Origin: Trichostrongylus colubriformis
Lineage: Eukaryota; Nematoda; Chromadorea; Rhabditida; Trichostrongylidae
DNA: 64,000 bases
Assembly: GCA_963978905.1 (NCBI GenBank)
Contig: OZ022256.1
Span: 35,388,001 to 35,452,000 of the forward strand
Direction: 5' to 3'
The translations under genes and the position numbers were made by a program. Each line of letters opens with the position of its first letter. Position 1 is the stretch's first letter. Below the pieces are notes generated by a model that ran no database searches, was not told where the DNA came from, and saw only the letters and a list, made by a program, of their open reading frames with translations. Of this stretch, positions 21,647-33,774 are shown in pieces.

Positions 21647-23402
21647 TATCGATCAGTGATGCAAGATCTTGTAGAATTTCAACTTTCATGAGGGCACTTG
21701 ATCAGTAGAATGGTCATAAGCTGTTTCCAGCCTTCTGCACAAAAACCGATATTTCCAATCAATATCGATCGGTGATGCATGATCTTCTAGAATTTCAACT
21801 TTCGTGAGGGCACTTAAACAGTAGTATGGTGCATAAGCGGTTTCCAGCCTTCTGCACAAAAACCGATATTTTCAATCAATATCGATCGGTGATGCATGAT
21901 CTTCTAAAATTTCAACTTTCGTGAGGGCACTTAATCAGTAGTATGGTGCATAAGCGGTTTCCAGCCTTCTGCACAAAAACCGATATTCCCAATCAGTATC
22001 AATCGGTGATGCAAGACCTTGTAGAATTTCAACTTTCATGAGGGCACTTGATCAGTAGAATGGTTCAGCTGTTTCCAGCCTTTTGCACAAAAATCGATGT
22101 TTTCAATCGATATCGATCGGTGATGCATGATCATGTAGAATTTCAACTTTAGTAAGGGCCCTTAATCAGTAGTATGGTGCATAAGCGGTTTCCAGCCTTC
22201 TGCACAAAAACCGATATTTCCAATCAGTATCAATCGGTGATGCAAGACCTTGTAGAATTTCAACTTTCATGAGGGCACTTGATCAGTAGAATGGTTCATA
22301 AGCTGTTTCCAGCCTTTTGCACAAAAACCGATGTTTTCAATCGATATCGATCGGTGATGCATGATCATGTAGAATTTCAACTTTAGTAAGGGCCCTTAAT
22401 CAGTAGTATGGTGCATAAGCGGTTTCCAGCCTTCTGCACAAAAACCGATATTCCCAATCAGTATCAATCGGTGATGCAAGACCTTGTAGAATTTCAACTT
22501 TCATGAGGGCACTTGATCAGTAGAATGGTTCATAAGCTGTTTCCAGCCTTTTGCACAAAAATCGATGTTTTCAATCGATATCGATCGGTGATGCATGATC
22601 ATGTAGAATTTCAACTTTAGTAAGGGCCCTTAATCAGTAGTATGGTGCATAAGCGGTTTCCAGCCCTCTGCACAAAAACCGATATTTCCAATCAATATCG
22701 ATCGGTGATGCATGATCTTCTAGAATTTCAACTTTCGTGAGGGCACTTAAACAGTAGTATGGTGCATAAGCGGTTTCCAGCCTTCTGCACAAAAACCGAT
22801 ATTTTCAATCAATATCGATCGGTGATGCATGATCTTCTAGAATTTCAACTTTCGTGAAGGCACTTAATCAGTAGTATGGTGCATAAGCGGTTTCCAGCCT
22901 TCTGCACAAAAACCGATATTTTCAATCAATATCGATCGGTGATGCATGATCTTCTAGAATTTCAACTTTCGTGAAGGCACTTAATCAGTAGTATGGTGCA
23001 TAAGCGGTTTCCAGCCTTCTGCACAAAAACCGATATTTCCAATCAGTATCAATCTGTGATGCATGATGCTGTAGAATTTCAACTTTCGTGAAGGCACTTA
23101 ATCAGTAGTATGGTGCATAAGCGGTTTCCAGCCTTCTGCACAAAAACCGATATTTCCAATCAGTATCAATCTGTGATGCATGATGCTGTAGAATTTCAAC
23201 TTTTATGAGGGCCCTTAATCAGTAGAATGGTCCATAAGCTTTTTCCAGCCTTCTGCACAAAAACCGATATTTCCAATCATTATCGATCGGTGATGCATGA
23301 TGCTGTAGAATTTCAGCTTTTATGAGGGCACTAACTCAGTGGTATGGTCCATGAGTCGTTTCCAGCCTTCTGCACAAAAACCGATATTTTCAATCAATAT
23401 CG
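21647..23402 (+). repeat. 117-bp satellite array, about 15 units
   Basis: The unit includes GATCGGTGATGCATGATC, TAGAATTTCAACTTT, GGGCACTTAATCAGTAG, GGTTTCCAGCCTTCTGCAC and AAAAACCGATATTT. The period is 117 bp and the array is about 1.76 kb. In the middle (about 22000-22690) two unit types alternate, so the repeat there is a 234-bp dimer (starts at 22001, 22232 and 22466; the first lacks 3 bp). Outer units are single-type. No coding role seen. Confidence 0.95.
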
Positions 23403-23530
23403 TGGTGACGCTCCGCCTCCTGATCAGTTGGCATTATTTTTGTCACTCTGGCATCTTCAAATCACTTGAGCTTTCATCTGCACATTAGGACGTTCTGGAT
23501 TGAGATTGTAAGTTTATGAGCGAGCACGAC

Positions 23531-23757
23531 GGGTGGAGTGCAAGTGTTCCGACTGGTGCGGTCAGGTCAGGTTGCGCGGCGGATTGCTATCAGGTAAAGA
23601 TAGGTAAATAACGCTGCCAAAGCTTCTCCCCTGAAAAGGCTTAGGCAAATCTGGGGGAGCCCATATGGCAGAACACGCCACCATTCGAACAATTCGCGAA
23701 GGGCGGTGACCCAGTTCGGTGCCGACCTCTAGAAATCGGAACACTTGCAACACACCC
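23531..23757. mobile_element. MULE-like MITE with 9-bp target duplication
   Basis: Inverted termini GGGTGGAGTGCAAGTGTTCC and GGAACACTTGCAACACACCC bound 227 bp, flanked by GAGCACGAC at 23522-23530 and 23758-23766. A 9-bp duplication is typical of Mutator-like elements. A second copy is at 53742-53977. Confidence 0.85.
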
Positions 23758-24189
23758 GAGCACGACATTGTTGATTTTACGTTCCGCCCATTGCAGGCGG
23801 GCCTCCACTTACTATAACACGCTTGGACATCGCTGACCTCTGAAAAAATTTTCTCCGTCTCCTGGTTGCTCCTGAGGAAAGTTATAAACATCCGGCACCA
23901 CCTACCTGAAGCATGCCCCACCCCCTGAGGGCGGGTCCCCTTTATGCGGCACAAATGCCCTTAATTCATTATGGCCCACCTTACCACGACCTCTGTACTC
24001 TTTTGGAACGAATTATTGAATCTTGCACCTGAACACCGAGCATTTTATCATCCGCGCCCACAGAGGGCGGAGTCCAATAAAGTCCATGTGAGCTCTGTAC
24101 ATCTCCTGCCATCCCCACTCAACCCACACTTGAGCCGACCTTTCCCGCTTATTTCTAAGGGTATGTCCAGTGTCGGGTACCTCAAACTT

Positions 24190-24262
24190 GGGTAATTAAA
24201 CCACAGGGTGGACAGACACACAACAGTACAAACACACCAAACTCCTGGTTTATATACTATAG
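24190..24262 (+). repeat. Repeat tail (head-and-tail family)
   Basis: GGACAGACACACAACAG then CACCAAACTCCTGGTTTATA, the tail subtype also ending near 19625, 20462 and 21640, and inverted at 16365. No head is recognised upstream. Confidence 0.6.
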
Positions 24263-24712
24263 GGTATGATTAGCGTGTGGAGAGTTATCCGTACACGGGT
24301 TAAAGCATGGATGAATATCAAAATACTATGGGATGATAACGGAGAAAATTGGCTGATGCGAGCTTCTTTCACATTTCACTATGATTGCAAGTACGTAAAA
24401 TGGTTGCTGCCATGTAAAACAAGCTAGCGAACCGCTATACGGAATGGAAAAGGGTTCATATTCATTTATTCATATTTTAAGAACATGAATGCATGGGCAC
24501 CCCGCGCGAGGCCTACCAACGCTATGACCTCTGGGAGCAACGGATGTGTGCTGGAAGCATTCAGCACAATGGATCATTTTTTCCAAAAAACCGATCTCAC
24601 CCGAAAAAGAAAAACTCCCACCTCTGTCTTCATTCAATATGACTTCTTTCTTTTCGGAGACATGGTATAGTTGAAACAGCCATTACAGACGGTAACCTCG
24701 TAGATCCCACAG

Positions 24713-24941
24713 AAAACCGAGCCCCTAGAGCTATCGAAGAAACTGCCGATCATTTGAAGAGAGGCACTTTGAACTTTTGAAAATTTTTTCTCAATTGGAT
24801 TTGCAAATAGAGAATTACTCATAGAGAGGGTTTTCCTTAAGTCCTAACCGCGCCCCTGAAGTTATTCGAAGAAACTGCCGATCATTTGAAGAAAGGCACT
24901 TTGAACTTTCTAAAAAATTTTCTCAGTTGGATTTGCAAATA
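24713..24941 (+). repeat. 131-bp direct duplication
   Basis: GAAGAAACTGCCGATCATTTGAAG and following sequence, including GGCACTTTGAACTTT and TTGGATTTGCAAATA, occur twice with a 131-bp period. The second copy ends exactly where the Tc-like element at 24942 begins. Confidence 0.85.
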
Positions 24942-25683
24942 CAGGGGGTGCCAAAAAAAGAAGTAATTTTGCCCACGGCTCACCTCTGCCAATCATACAA
25001 AGCATAGGGAAACGAAAAAGATAAAAGTATTGGGGCAAAATATTCCCGAAATGTTCCTCTAAAAGCAAGAACAATCTGTGGCTCCCTACGTTCACCTTTA
25101 TAAAAATATAGAGCTTTTATTCAGCGCAGTCGGGCTTCGGAGTACCTACACTATCAAGGTCCGCTTAAAACAGTAAAGCCAAGCTCCGTGGTAGGCCTTT
25201 TGTGGGAAGCTTCCTGAGGATTGCCCCTTGGGTTCGTGGAAGTCACAGAGCCCCAGCTGCTAGGACAAGGCTGTTATGATCTGAAGTATCATTTTCACGC
25301 CTCAAATCCGCCTCCGGAGGGGTTTCAGTGGTAAGGGCACGTTTTGGCTCTTGAAAACGAAGAGCGCTGAGAACCCGGAAAAAACGGAATGTAAAAGAAC
25401 ATCACCCAGTATGGATCCCCTCAGGTACCCAGAGTGAACGGACTTTGGCAAGGTTGTGAACGAGGGCGACGAAATTTCGGATTTTGCCCAGTTGATGTGA
25501 CACATCTTGTTCACTCTTTCCTCGCTCCCGTTCCTGCACGTGCAGAAGGCTGCCACGGAGTATAGTGATAGAGTGAGGTCTGCTCTTGAATCTGGGGATG
25601 AAAATACAACAGAATTTGCTGTAGTTTGACTAAAATGGGGTTGAAAGTGGAGGAGACAAATTCGCTTTTTTTGGCACCCCCTG
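24942..25683. mobile_element. Tc/mariner-like non-autonomous element
   Basis: Termini CAGGGGGTGCCAAAAAAAG and its complement, flanked by TA (24940-24941, 25684-25685), 742 bp. The minus strand has a long open frame, but it shows no DDE/D motifs and the paralog at 16660-17833 does not keep it open. It serves as the empty-site reference for the TTAA MITE. Confidence 0.85.
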
Positions 25684-25685
25684 TA

Positions 25686-26800
25686 GAGTTGGGAAAATAC
25701 TTGCATTACTTGTACGACTTTTACCCTTATCCATCATATCTAGTTTATGATACTATTTATTATCCTTATAATATATAATACTATTTATTATCCTTACCCT
25801 TGCTCAATCTAACCTTATTTTATAACTTATCCTTTGCTTTTATCCTTCTCCTTCGTCAAGGGAACTAGGGAATAACGTGAAAGTAAACTAATAAGGAAGT
25901 AAACAGAAAGAAACTGGAATGTGTCGAAATAAGCCTAATGCTATAAGGCTTAATGAGTAGCATTGCTTTGTGCAAAGCATTCACCTGCATGATCAAGCTC
26001 GCACAAATCGCTTATAGTGGAAGACTAGAACTTTCACTCACAAATCTGCACGCAATTCAAGGTATATGTATAAAAAGGTGCCAATGTACTTGGGGGGAGA
26101 TTCAGTCATTGTTGCGCTGTCGTCCCTTACTCGAAACCGTCCTACAATCATTAACTTGTGCAGTCAAATGTATCTTTTTACCTAAGCATTACTAGAGGAA
26201 AGTTAAAAGCTTCTCTCTAAACTAAGGCTCAGACTAAAGACCGAGGTAAAAATAGCGCAGGACGCCTAGCTCAGACTGATGGCCCTCCCTCACAAATACG
26301 TTGATCTATGGAAATGTTAGGATATGGAAAAAGATATAAAAAGTCATGATACGGATAAACGGCTACTTATACTTCGAAGCTGAGGGTTGCCCCAATCAGA
26401 AACGGGGGACTCGTGCGCGAACGTCTGGGTGCGACGAAGCGTCGCGATTTTGCTGTCTTAATGACATACACCCACGGGATGAGCACTCGCCCATGGTCGG
26501 CGACGCTTCCGTTCGGATTGAATGTTGAATTTGTTACGTAGGTTCGTTCGTTAAGTTGCTATTTCTCCTGGTTTTTCACGAGTTTGGCCTCACTTTTTTT
26601 TACAGTGGAGTCTATAGAACAGTGGACTCTCAATTTCTTTGATGAATCGCATCGATAGGTTAGAAAACAATTTAAAAAATACCGGAGCTCTGAAGGTGGA
26701 AGGAGGGGAAGGGAGGGGGGCGGGGTGAGGGAGAGCGGAACGCTGCCTTCCTTCCAGAACCCTTGTGACCCCCGACCACACGTTGTAAAAACCGCAGACT
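25686..26800. other. No gene
   Basis: AT-rich tracts (CCTTATAATATATAATACTA near 25770), then ordinary sequence. No motif, splice pattern or repeat that I can name. The G-rich stretch at 26698-26735 is unremarkable. Confidence 0.35.
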
Positions 26801-27460
26801 CTAACAAGGGAAGGTATTTTACTTCCCATGGAACTTTGAAATGAGACCCGGGGGATCGATAGAGCTTCGAACGCTGATTATTACTGTGAAAACCAAAACT
26901 GCCAAGTGGCACCCTGAAGCGGGTTACGAGGGGTCAAAGTTTGCCTGTGACACCTCACTGGCGAGGCACTTTGCCATCAGCATGACTAGCACAGTTCCAG
27001 TAATAGCCTCCGTGGCTGACTGTAGTGTCCCGGTTCTGTAGGCGCGAGGCCGTGGGTTTGCCCCCCGTCGGGGCGCAGTTTCTTGCATTTTGTGTTTTGC
27101 GTGAAAACGTATGCTCGCGCGCGCTTTGAGCTCCCCAACATACCATGAAATGGTATTACTCTCTTTTTCAGAAAAACCTTCATAACTTCATTCAGGTAAT
27201 TGTTTGACAGATTCTGAATACACATTTGAAATTAGCATTCAAAAGCGCGTACAGTGGTATGTGTCTCATTGCAAATGGCCATTTCGACAAACCGTCTGAT
27301 GGCAAAGTGCCTCGCCAGTGAGGTGTCACAGGCAAACTTTGACCTCTCGTAACACGCTTCAGGGTGCCATTTGGCAGTTTTGGTTCTCACACTTATAATC
27401 AGCGTTCGAAGCTCTATCGATCCGAAAGTTCCATGGGAAGAAATACCTTCCCTTGTTAGT
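26801..27460. mobile_element. Foldback element with tRNA-like core
   Basis: Arms 26801-26980 and 27296-27460 are inverted complements with scattered changes and end at CTAACAAGGGAAGG. The 315-bp spacer holds TAGTGTCCCGGTTCTGTAGG then CCGTGGGTTTGCCCCCCG, which resembles a decayed tRNA A/B-box pair. Part of one arm recurs at 39545-39690. Confidence 0.8.
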
Positions 27461-28462
27461 AGATGTATTTCTCCTGAATTTAAAGTTTTTTTGCACAATG
27501 CTATGCAGTAGGTGCCCAGTGAAGAAACACTGTATGGGGAAAGAAAAAGTAAATTTCTGTACATAATGCTATCCACTTATTCTCTTCAGCTTCGCGCAGT
27601 ACGTTCAAAAGCATAATACAAGTAAGGATGTAGTCATCACGAGATGTGATAGATACATCACTTGAAACACAACAGCGACATTCGTTTCCAATCATTTTTT
27701 AACTTGGAAAAGAAAAGTACTTTACAAAATCACAAGTTATACTCGGGCATTTCTATGCGGAGCACTAACTATCAAGTTGCCTTCCACTGTTACCCTACCA
27801 TAAATTGTATCTCTAGCTGATAAGGATCTTCAAGATGTGTTCCTTTTCCCGCTTGGTACCTTTTTAGCTGTCAGACAGGAGTCTCGTCGTGAACAACTAC
27901 CTAGTTTTCGCACCAATCCTCCAGGTTTCATGCTTGCGCTCAACTCACATTTGCCCGAGCGACGATATGAACCTCATCAGACCGTAGTTTTTTCGCCCCT
28001 TTTCTGCTATCTTTCCAGAATACCATTTCTACTGTTCGTGCCACAAACCCGACAACCAACAATTTGGTTACAGTGAAGATCGCAGTACTTTGACATAGTA
28101 TCTTGATATAGAACAGCAGTTTAGCCGTTCTATTAGTACTGCACGCATCCTTTAATGGAATAATGTTATCTGATAGATTTGCCAATATGTAAATATGAAG
28201 CCCATATAGCATAGTGCTTCAGTGCTATATACACGGTGCTTGGCATTATCTAAACCACTCTATTCACTGATATCGGACACTGAAATAGTTCACTTGGTGT
28301 CGATGGCCGGTTATCATCACTGCTCCACATATCTCCATAGACAGTCACCACCATTTCGTTTTTAGACGGCTCGATGACAGACGCATTCTGTTGCCGGTGA
28401 TATAGGAGATAATAGAGAAGCGAAGTGTCTAAGCCACTGATTCATTGCCATTGAGCCATGAA
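27461..28462. other. No gene
   Basis: Short frames on both strands without motifs or splice support. No recognised repeat. Confidence 0.35.
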
Positions 28463-29042
28463 CTAACCAGCTGGCTGGCGCAGACTACTTCGCGCGAAAC
28501 ACATCAGTTTGTCGATCGGAATTGCTCTTATTTTTGAGGACAGAGCATTGCAGTGCACGCTGCGCCCATCGTGAGTGGAGCGTAACTTGGTTTATGTGTG
28601 GTGTTTACTTCCCGTCCCATGCCCTACCCATACCACATTTGTCCCCATCTCCGCACGCCGTTTTTCAGGTAATGTCCAAGCCCCGCCCACCACCCGAAAT
28701 GCTCCATCCACTGTGCCACATTTCTTTCTCGACCTTCAGAAACTCATCGCTGACCTGAATCCAGCTTCTCCCTACGTTTGGGGCACGTTCAAACCCTATC
28801 AACTATTTTCCATCTCAAAACGAAGTATTACAGAGCACGCCTCGCCCTCCGTGAACGGAGCTTAACTCGGTCCATGTGTGGTCTTTACTTCCCGTCCCAT
28901 GCCCTACCGATACCACATTTGCCCCCATCTTCACAGGTCCTTCTTTCATTTAACTCCTAGTTTAGTAACAGAATTTTGGGACGGAACGACGGACGAAAGG
29001 ACGTACAGCAGACTGAGCGTTTTCTATACTATACAAAGTGAG
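28463..29042 (+). mobile_element. Head-and-tail dispersed element, copy 2
   Basis: Head ACCAGCTGGCTGGCGCAG, two internal units with TTTACTTCCCGTCCCATGCC and CCCCATCT, and a GACGGACGAAAGGACG tail ending at CTATACTATA. It parallels 62459-63303 and, inverted, 3563-4424. No coding capacity. Confidence 0.75.
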
Positions 29043-29336
29043 GATACTAGCCATAGTGGTATTATGGTAAGGCACATCACGTGATAATCAATTTAGTAGC
29101 TTCCTTGCTTGCACGGTGCACTCACAGGGTGGTATGCCTGCTTGAATACAACTAAGCCGCGCCCATCTAGCCAAATCACACCTGGCCTTGAACAAATGAG
29201 TTTTCAATATGAATGTGGCTGTTTTCAATATGAATGTGGTTTAGCGAAATGACTGTTTAATTGCATTATCTTCTCTTATCACAAGTCCGTCTCCACGTAA
29301 GCGCTACGTTGGAAATTTGTTCGTTCCAATACAGTG

Positions 29337-29515
29337 ACAGGGGTAATGTGAGTGCTAAGGAATCGCTGAAAGGAGTCATTCACATAAAAAATGGGGATCT
29401 AAAAAGCCTATGCGGCGAAATCCCTCGCTAGGCGCGCCCCTGAGCTGTGGTAGTGGCGGCCTTTTTGGCTCCAGCCGCCTTTCTTGGCTCAGTCCGCCTC
29501 CTAGCGACTGATTGG
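29337..29515 (+). repeat. Dispersed repeat, paired with 4460-4640
   Basis: See 4460: shared GCGGCGAAATCCC, CCCTGAGCTG and CTCCAGCCGCCTTTCTTGGC blocks. Confidence 0.7.
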
Positions 29516-30825
29516 CTGGAAGGTATCGCGGCCCGCTTTCTCAGTTGTAGCTTGAAGCTCACCTCAGAAAAATGATGCTTTCTCATTTCCGAACATCCCT
29601 TCGTGTTAACGACAAGGCAACACGTCAATGGAAAACTCGTCCGGGCTGCCCGCCTCTTACGGAAAGGCTCCACGTCGAGAATCAACGGTGGGGAGGGGCC
29701 CTGTTTCTTGGGTCTTTAGCCATTTCTATCGGTTTTTCCTTCACTGTACTATTACTAGACATCTCGACTCATATTCACTGCTTTTTTCACTCTTTGTCCG
29801 AATATCCCCTATCACTGCTTTCAAGGCTAGGTGTGACTTGGTTAAATGGGAGTGGCTTGCTTGGTACAACCAGGCACAACACCGTGAGATTGCACCACTC
29901 AGCAACAACAAAGGTGCGGCGCGAACAGTTATCCAAGGACCTCCTTTCCTCATGAAAGTGAGCCACTATTCTGATCATCACGTGATGTGCCTTTAACTCC
30001 TTTTCGCTTCACGTAACACCTACGACAGCCAACTGCACTCAACGTAAAAAGTGCAACGAATTCGGCAAAGCCTGACATGCGACGCTCCATGTCAGCCCCT
30101 ATCAGTTGTTATCACTTTGTATCACCTATCACTGACGACACCTTACAATTAGAGTAGCCGCACCACCTGTAAAAAGCAGTGTGCCACTTCTGTTTTGGCA
30201 TTATCATAGAATCTCGAGACAAACAGACAAGCTCAAAAACATGGATATGCATAAAGAAGAATAAGTAATATTTTTGTCATACAGGTACAAGCGAATTTGA
30301 AATAAAGTATGAAGAGAGTAGGATAGTAGCACAAAAGTGGCAAAAATGAATACGACTTCCTGAAAGGTAAAATGTCTGGAGGGCGTCCATGCAGACAGAC
30401 GGTAGCGTCAATACATAGTAAGTATGTGATGATACGGGTCCGTTTGCTATCTTCTCCCGGTCGGAGATGGGTCCCCGACGGCGTATGCTATGCCTCCCCA
30501 ACCACTCGTCGGGGAGAGGCTCCGCTCATGCGTGTTCAGCACCTGAACATACCACTTTGCATGAGGTTTTACTTAAAATAGTTGTTCGTTTATTCTGAAA
30601 TTACTGTGGTTGCAATGGTTGAACAGTCTCGAATCGTGTGCTCCACTATCACTTCACTGACTCACGGTTACAAAAAAGTTCTTTTGGACGTACGCGCCAT
30701 TGCAACTCTGCGTCTTTTCCTCCCCGAGGAGCCCCTGGCAGCATAGCATACGGCTGGCCGGGAAGCGTCCCCGGCCGGGGATCTCAGCCGGTCGGAGACG
30801 TCTCCGCGGCCAGGGAAGCATAGCA
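29516..30825. other. No gene; GC-rich palindromic patches
   Basis: Overlapping frames at 29570-29990 have no recognisable motif. Near 30065-30130 there is a decayed GACGCTCC-TGTCAGCCCCTATCAG unit related to the 146-bp repeat. GTCGGAGA and GGCATAGCATA-type blocks recur at 30450-30500 and 30740-30825. Confidence 0.4.
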
Positions 30826-30993
30826 TATCGAACCGTGAAGCTGAAAGCTCAAGTAGATATTGATTTACTACTTCATCATATATTAAATCAGTTATCTACT
30901 GATTTAATTGTAGATCGATATCTACTCGATCAACATTTAAATCAAGCGATTTTAAATCAATATTTACTTCAGCTCCAGCTTCACAGTTCGATG
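30826..30993. repeat. AT-rich palindrome
   Basis: ATCGAACCGTGAAGCTG at the left and CAGCTTCACAGTTCGAT at the right, with inner AGTAGATATTGATTTA paired to TAAATCAATATTTACT. Between them are further TAAATCA / TGATTTA pairs. It is not flanked by a clear target duplication. Confidence 0.75.
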
Positions 30994-31063
30994 CCGATAT
31001 TGGCCAACCGGCTCAACACGTTATACGTGTGAGTGCTGATAAGCTATGGTAAAAATCCCTTTT

Positions 31064-32378
31064 ATATATAAAACGCTTCGTCTGTCTGTCCGTTCCTCCG
31101 TCCCTTTGTACGTCTGTCACGAAATTCATATCTCGCGTCGCAGTAGAGCTGGGACTTTGAATTTTTAAAGTGATATAGGGGGTGGCAAGGGAACGTCAGT
31201 GGTGAGGGAACGGAAGTGATAGCGACTGATAAGGGCTGATAAGGAGCCTCCAAAGGTGAATGGCGGGAAACAGATATCTCGCGTCGCAGCAAAGCTGAGA
31301 CTCTGGATTTTTAAAGTGATATAAGGGGTGGTAAGGGAACGTCAGTGGTGAGGGAACGGAAGTGATAGCGACTGATAAGGGCTGATAAGGAGCCTCCAAA
31401 GGTGAATGGCGGGAAACGGATATCTCGCGTCGCAGCAAAGCTGGGACTCTGGATTTTTAAAGTGATATAAGGGGTGGTAAGGGAACGTCAGTGGTGAGGG
31501 AACGGAAGTGATAACGACTGATAAGGGCTGATAAGGAGCCTCCAAAGGTGAATGGCGGGAAACGGATATCTCGCGTCGCAGCAAAGCTGGGACTCTGGAT
31601 TTTTAAAGTGATATAAGGGGTGGTAAGGGAACGTCAGTGGTGAGGGAACGGAAGTGATAACGACTGATAAGGGCTGATAAGGAGCCTCCAAAGGTGAATG
31701 GCGGGAAACGGATATCTCGCGTCGCAGCAAAGCTGGGACTCTGGATTTTTAAAGTGATATAAGGGGTGGTAAGAGAACGTCAGTGGTGAGGGAACGGAAG
31801 TGATAACGACTGATAAGGGCTGATAAGGAGCCTCCAAAGGTGAATGGCGGGAAACGGATATCTCGCGTCGCAGCAAAGCTGAGACTCTGGATTTTTAAAG
31901 TGATATAAGGGGTGGTAAGGGAACGTCAGTGGTGAGGGAACGGAAGTGATAGCGACTGATAAGGGCTGATAAGGAGCCTTCAAAGGTGAATGGCGGGAAA
32001 CGGATATCTCGCGTCGCAGCAAAGCTGGGACTCTGGATTTTTGAAGTGATATAAGGGGTGGTAAGGGAATATCAGGGGTGAGGGAACGGAAGTGAGAGAA
32101 CTGATAAGGGCTGATATGGAGCCTCCAAAGGTGAATGGCGAGAAATTGACTTCTCGCGTCGCCGCAAAGCTGGGACTCTCAATTCCTAAAGTGGTATAAG
32201 GACAAGATTGACGGGAGGAACTTTGTTTCCCTTTTCCGTTTTTGCGAATTCCCCATTTCTGAAACCGTTCGAGTGATGGGTTGTTGGTACTTTCGGTTCA
32301 TGGAAAAGAAGCATTTCCGATCAACCTACTTACGCCCACGGTGTTACGCGCACGGTAGTGTGCGCCAGCCAACTGGTA
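31064..32378 (-). mobile_element. Head-and-tail element carrying the 146-bp array
   Basis: Head ACCAGTTGGCTGGCGCACAC (read on minus, 32378 downward) and tail ATATAAAACGCTTCGTCTGTC at 31064-31110 enclose seven 146-bp tandem units. The head abuts the broken 3' end of the Penelope-like element: the RT reading frame runs into it right after NEYKCT. So this element either landed there or replaced the RT end. Confidence 0.75.
31121..32205 (-). repeat. 146-bp tandem array, about 7.4 units
   Basis: ATATCTCGCGTCGCAG recurs at 146-bp steps (31277, 31423, 31569, 31715, 31861, 32007, then 32152). The inner units are more than 97 percent alike and the edge units are diverged. Each unit holds an 80-codon minus-strand frame, but because 146 is not a multiple of 3 and the frame overlaps the next unit, it is a repeat artefact, not a gene. 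Confidence 0.95.
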
Positions 32379-33774
32379 CATTTATATTCGTTTTTGTGTG
32401 TAGTTTCTAATCTTAGTCTGTTATCGTATATCATGGTAAGTTTGTTCAGAGTAGTGGTAGAATCTGTGTTATGTAGAACTGAGATATCATCCATATACCT
32501 AAAAGGTTTGAAGTAAGAATTGGTGCTTTTGATTTGCATTAGAGCGTAAACATATTCATAATAGGACAAGGGTGGATCTGCCAGTAGGGGACTAACGTTG
32601 CTTCCTTGTGGTACTCCAATTTTTTGAATGAAAATGTATCCTGAAAATTTACAGAAACTATTGTTAAGTAAGTAGTCTATAAAGTAAAGGATGTCTGTTA
32701 TAGTATAATAGCGATAATTTTTGTAAGAGTTATTATCAGTGTAAAAAGTTCTCTGATTATTAGTGGCTATGTATCTTTTGTTACTATTTTTATAGCAAGT
32801 TTTGAGTATTTTCTTATACTAGACATTATTTTATTATGTGGTAGGTTAGTGAACATGTTTGTGAAGTCTGCTGAGAAAAGCTTAATTTTATCCATTTCAA
32901 TATTGTGCAATTCCTCTGCTATGTTAATGTTATCTAATGCCCAAAATCCGATGAAATTAATATTTCCGCTTGTATCATTATAGTTGATGAAAAGTGCTTT
33001 GATGAAAGTGAGTATACGTGTATTCCAAAGAAAGTGGTTTTAAACTGCTTGTTTTTGCTCCTGTAATGAACCTAAATTCGATGGCTGACTTATGTAGTTT
33101 TGGGATAGCATAAATAACTGGAGCAGTCATGTTATCAAAATTTTCAAGATTGTTGCTTATGTCAAAAGTGTGGTGTTTAGTAACAATATCTCTTTCTACA
33201 GTATTGGGAAGGAGGGTGTATGTACTTCCTGCATCCTGGAAATACAAGGTGTCGTTGTTATTGATTTCTAAACTCATTTCTTTCATAATGATAGAAATGT
33301 AAAATTTTTTACATGCAACTTGTAATTGTTGCTGGCTTTGTCTAGAGGACAAAATATGAATCTATTTTTTAGCCCTTTTATTTCCTTCATTAGTTGGGAA
33401 CAGCAGATTGTATTTCTGATCAACCAGTTTGAATGAAGCTTAGGTTTGAGTGTTTTGTATATCCTGGTTTTTAGATACCAGAAAATGTCTTGTCATATGT
33501 AGTCTCTAAACCTATCTTTTCTTTTGATAATTCCTGTATATTCTTTAGCTGTGTCATTAATCCACTGCCTAACAGTATCCTTAGTTAAGTAGGTGGTTAT
33601 TCTGTATTTACAACTCTTGTCTAGTACTTCTTTAATTAGGGAATAGTGTATGATTTTGGTATTGCCTGTAATTATCTTTTTGCTGATTGGCCTAATATTC
33701 TTCATATTCCTTTCTTTCACATATGCATTTATTTTTAAGAATTGTTACTAGGTTAGTGTAATTCAAGTTTTTAA

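Noticed and set aside
21647..23402. CRISPR-like array
   Set aside because: The whole unit repeats without unique spacers and the host is eukaryotic; it is a satellite.
25302..25706. 134-codon minus-strand frame as a transposase
   Set aside because: No DDE/D signature, and the sister element at 16660-17833 does not preserve the frame.
31196..32022. Five near-identical 80-codon frames, as if a protein repeat family
   Set aside because: They come from the 146-bp DNA repeat; the frame overlaps into the next unit and the period is not a multiple of three.
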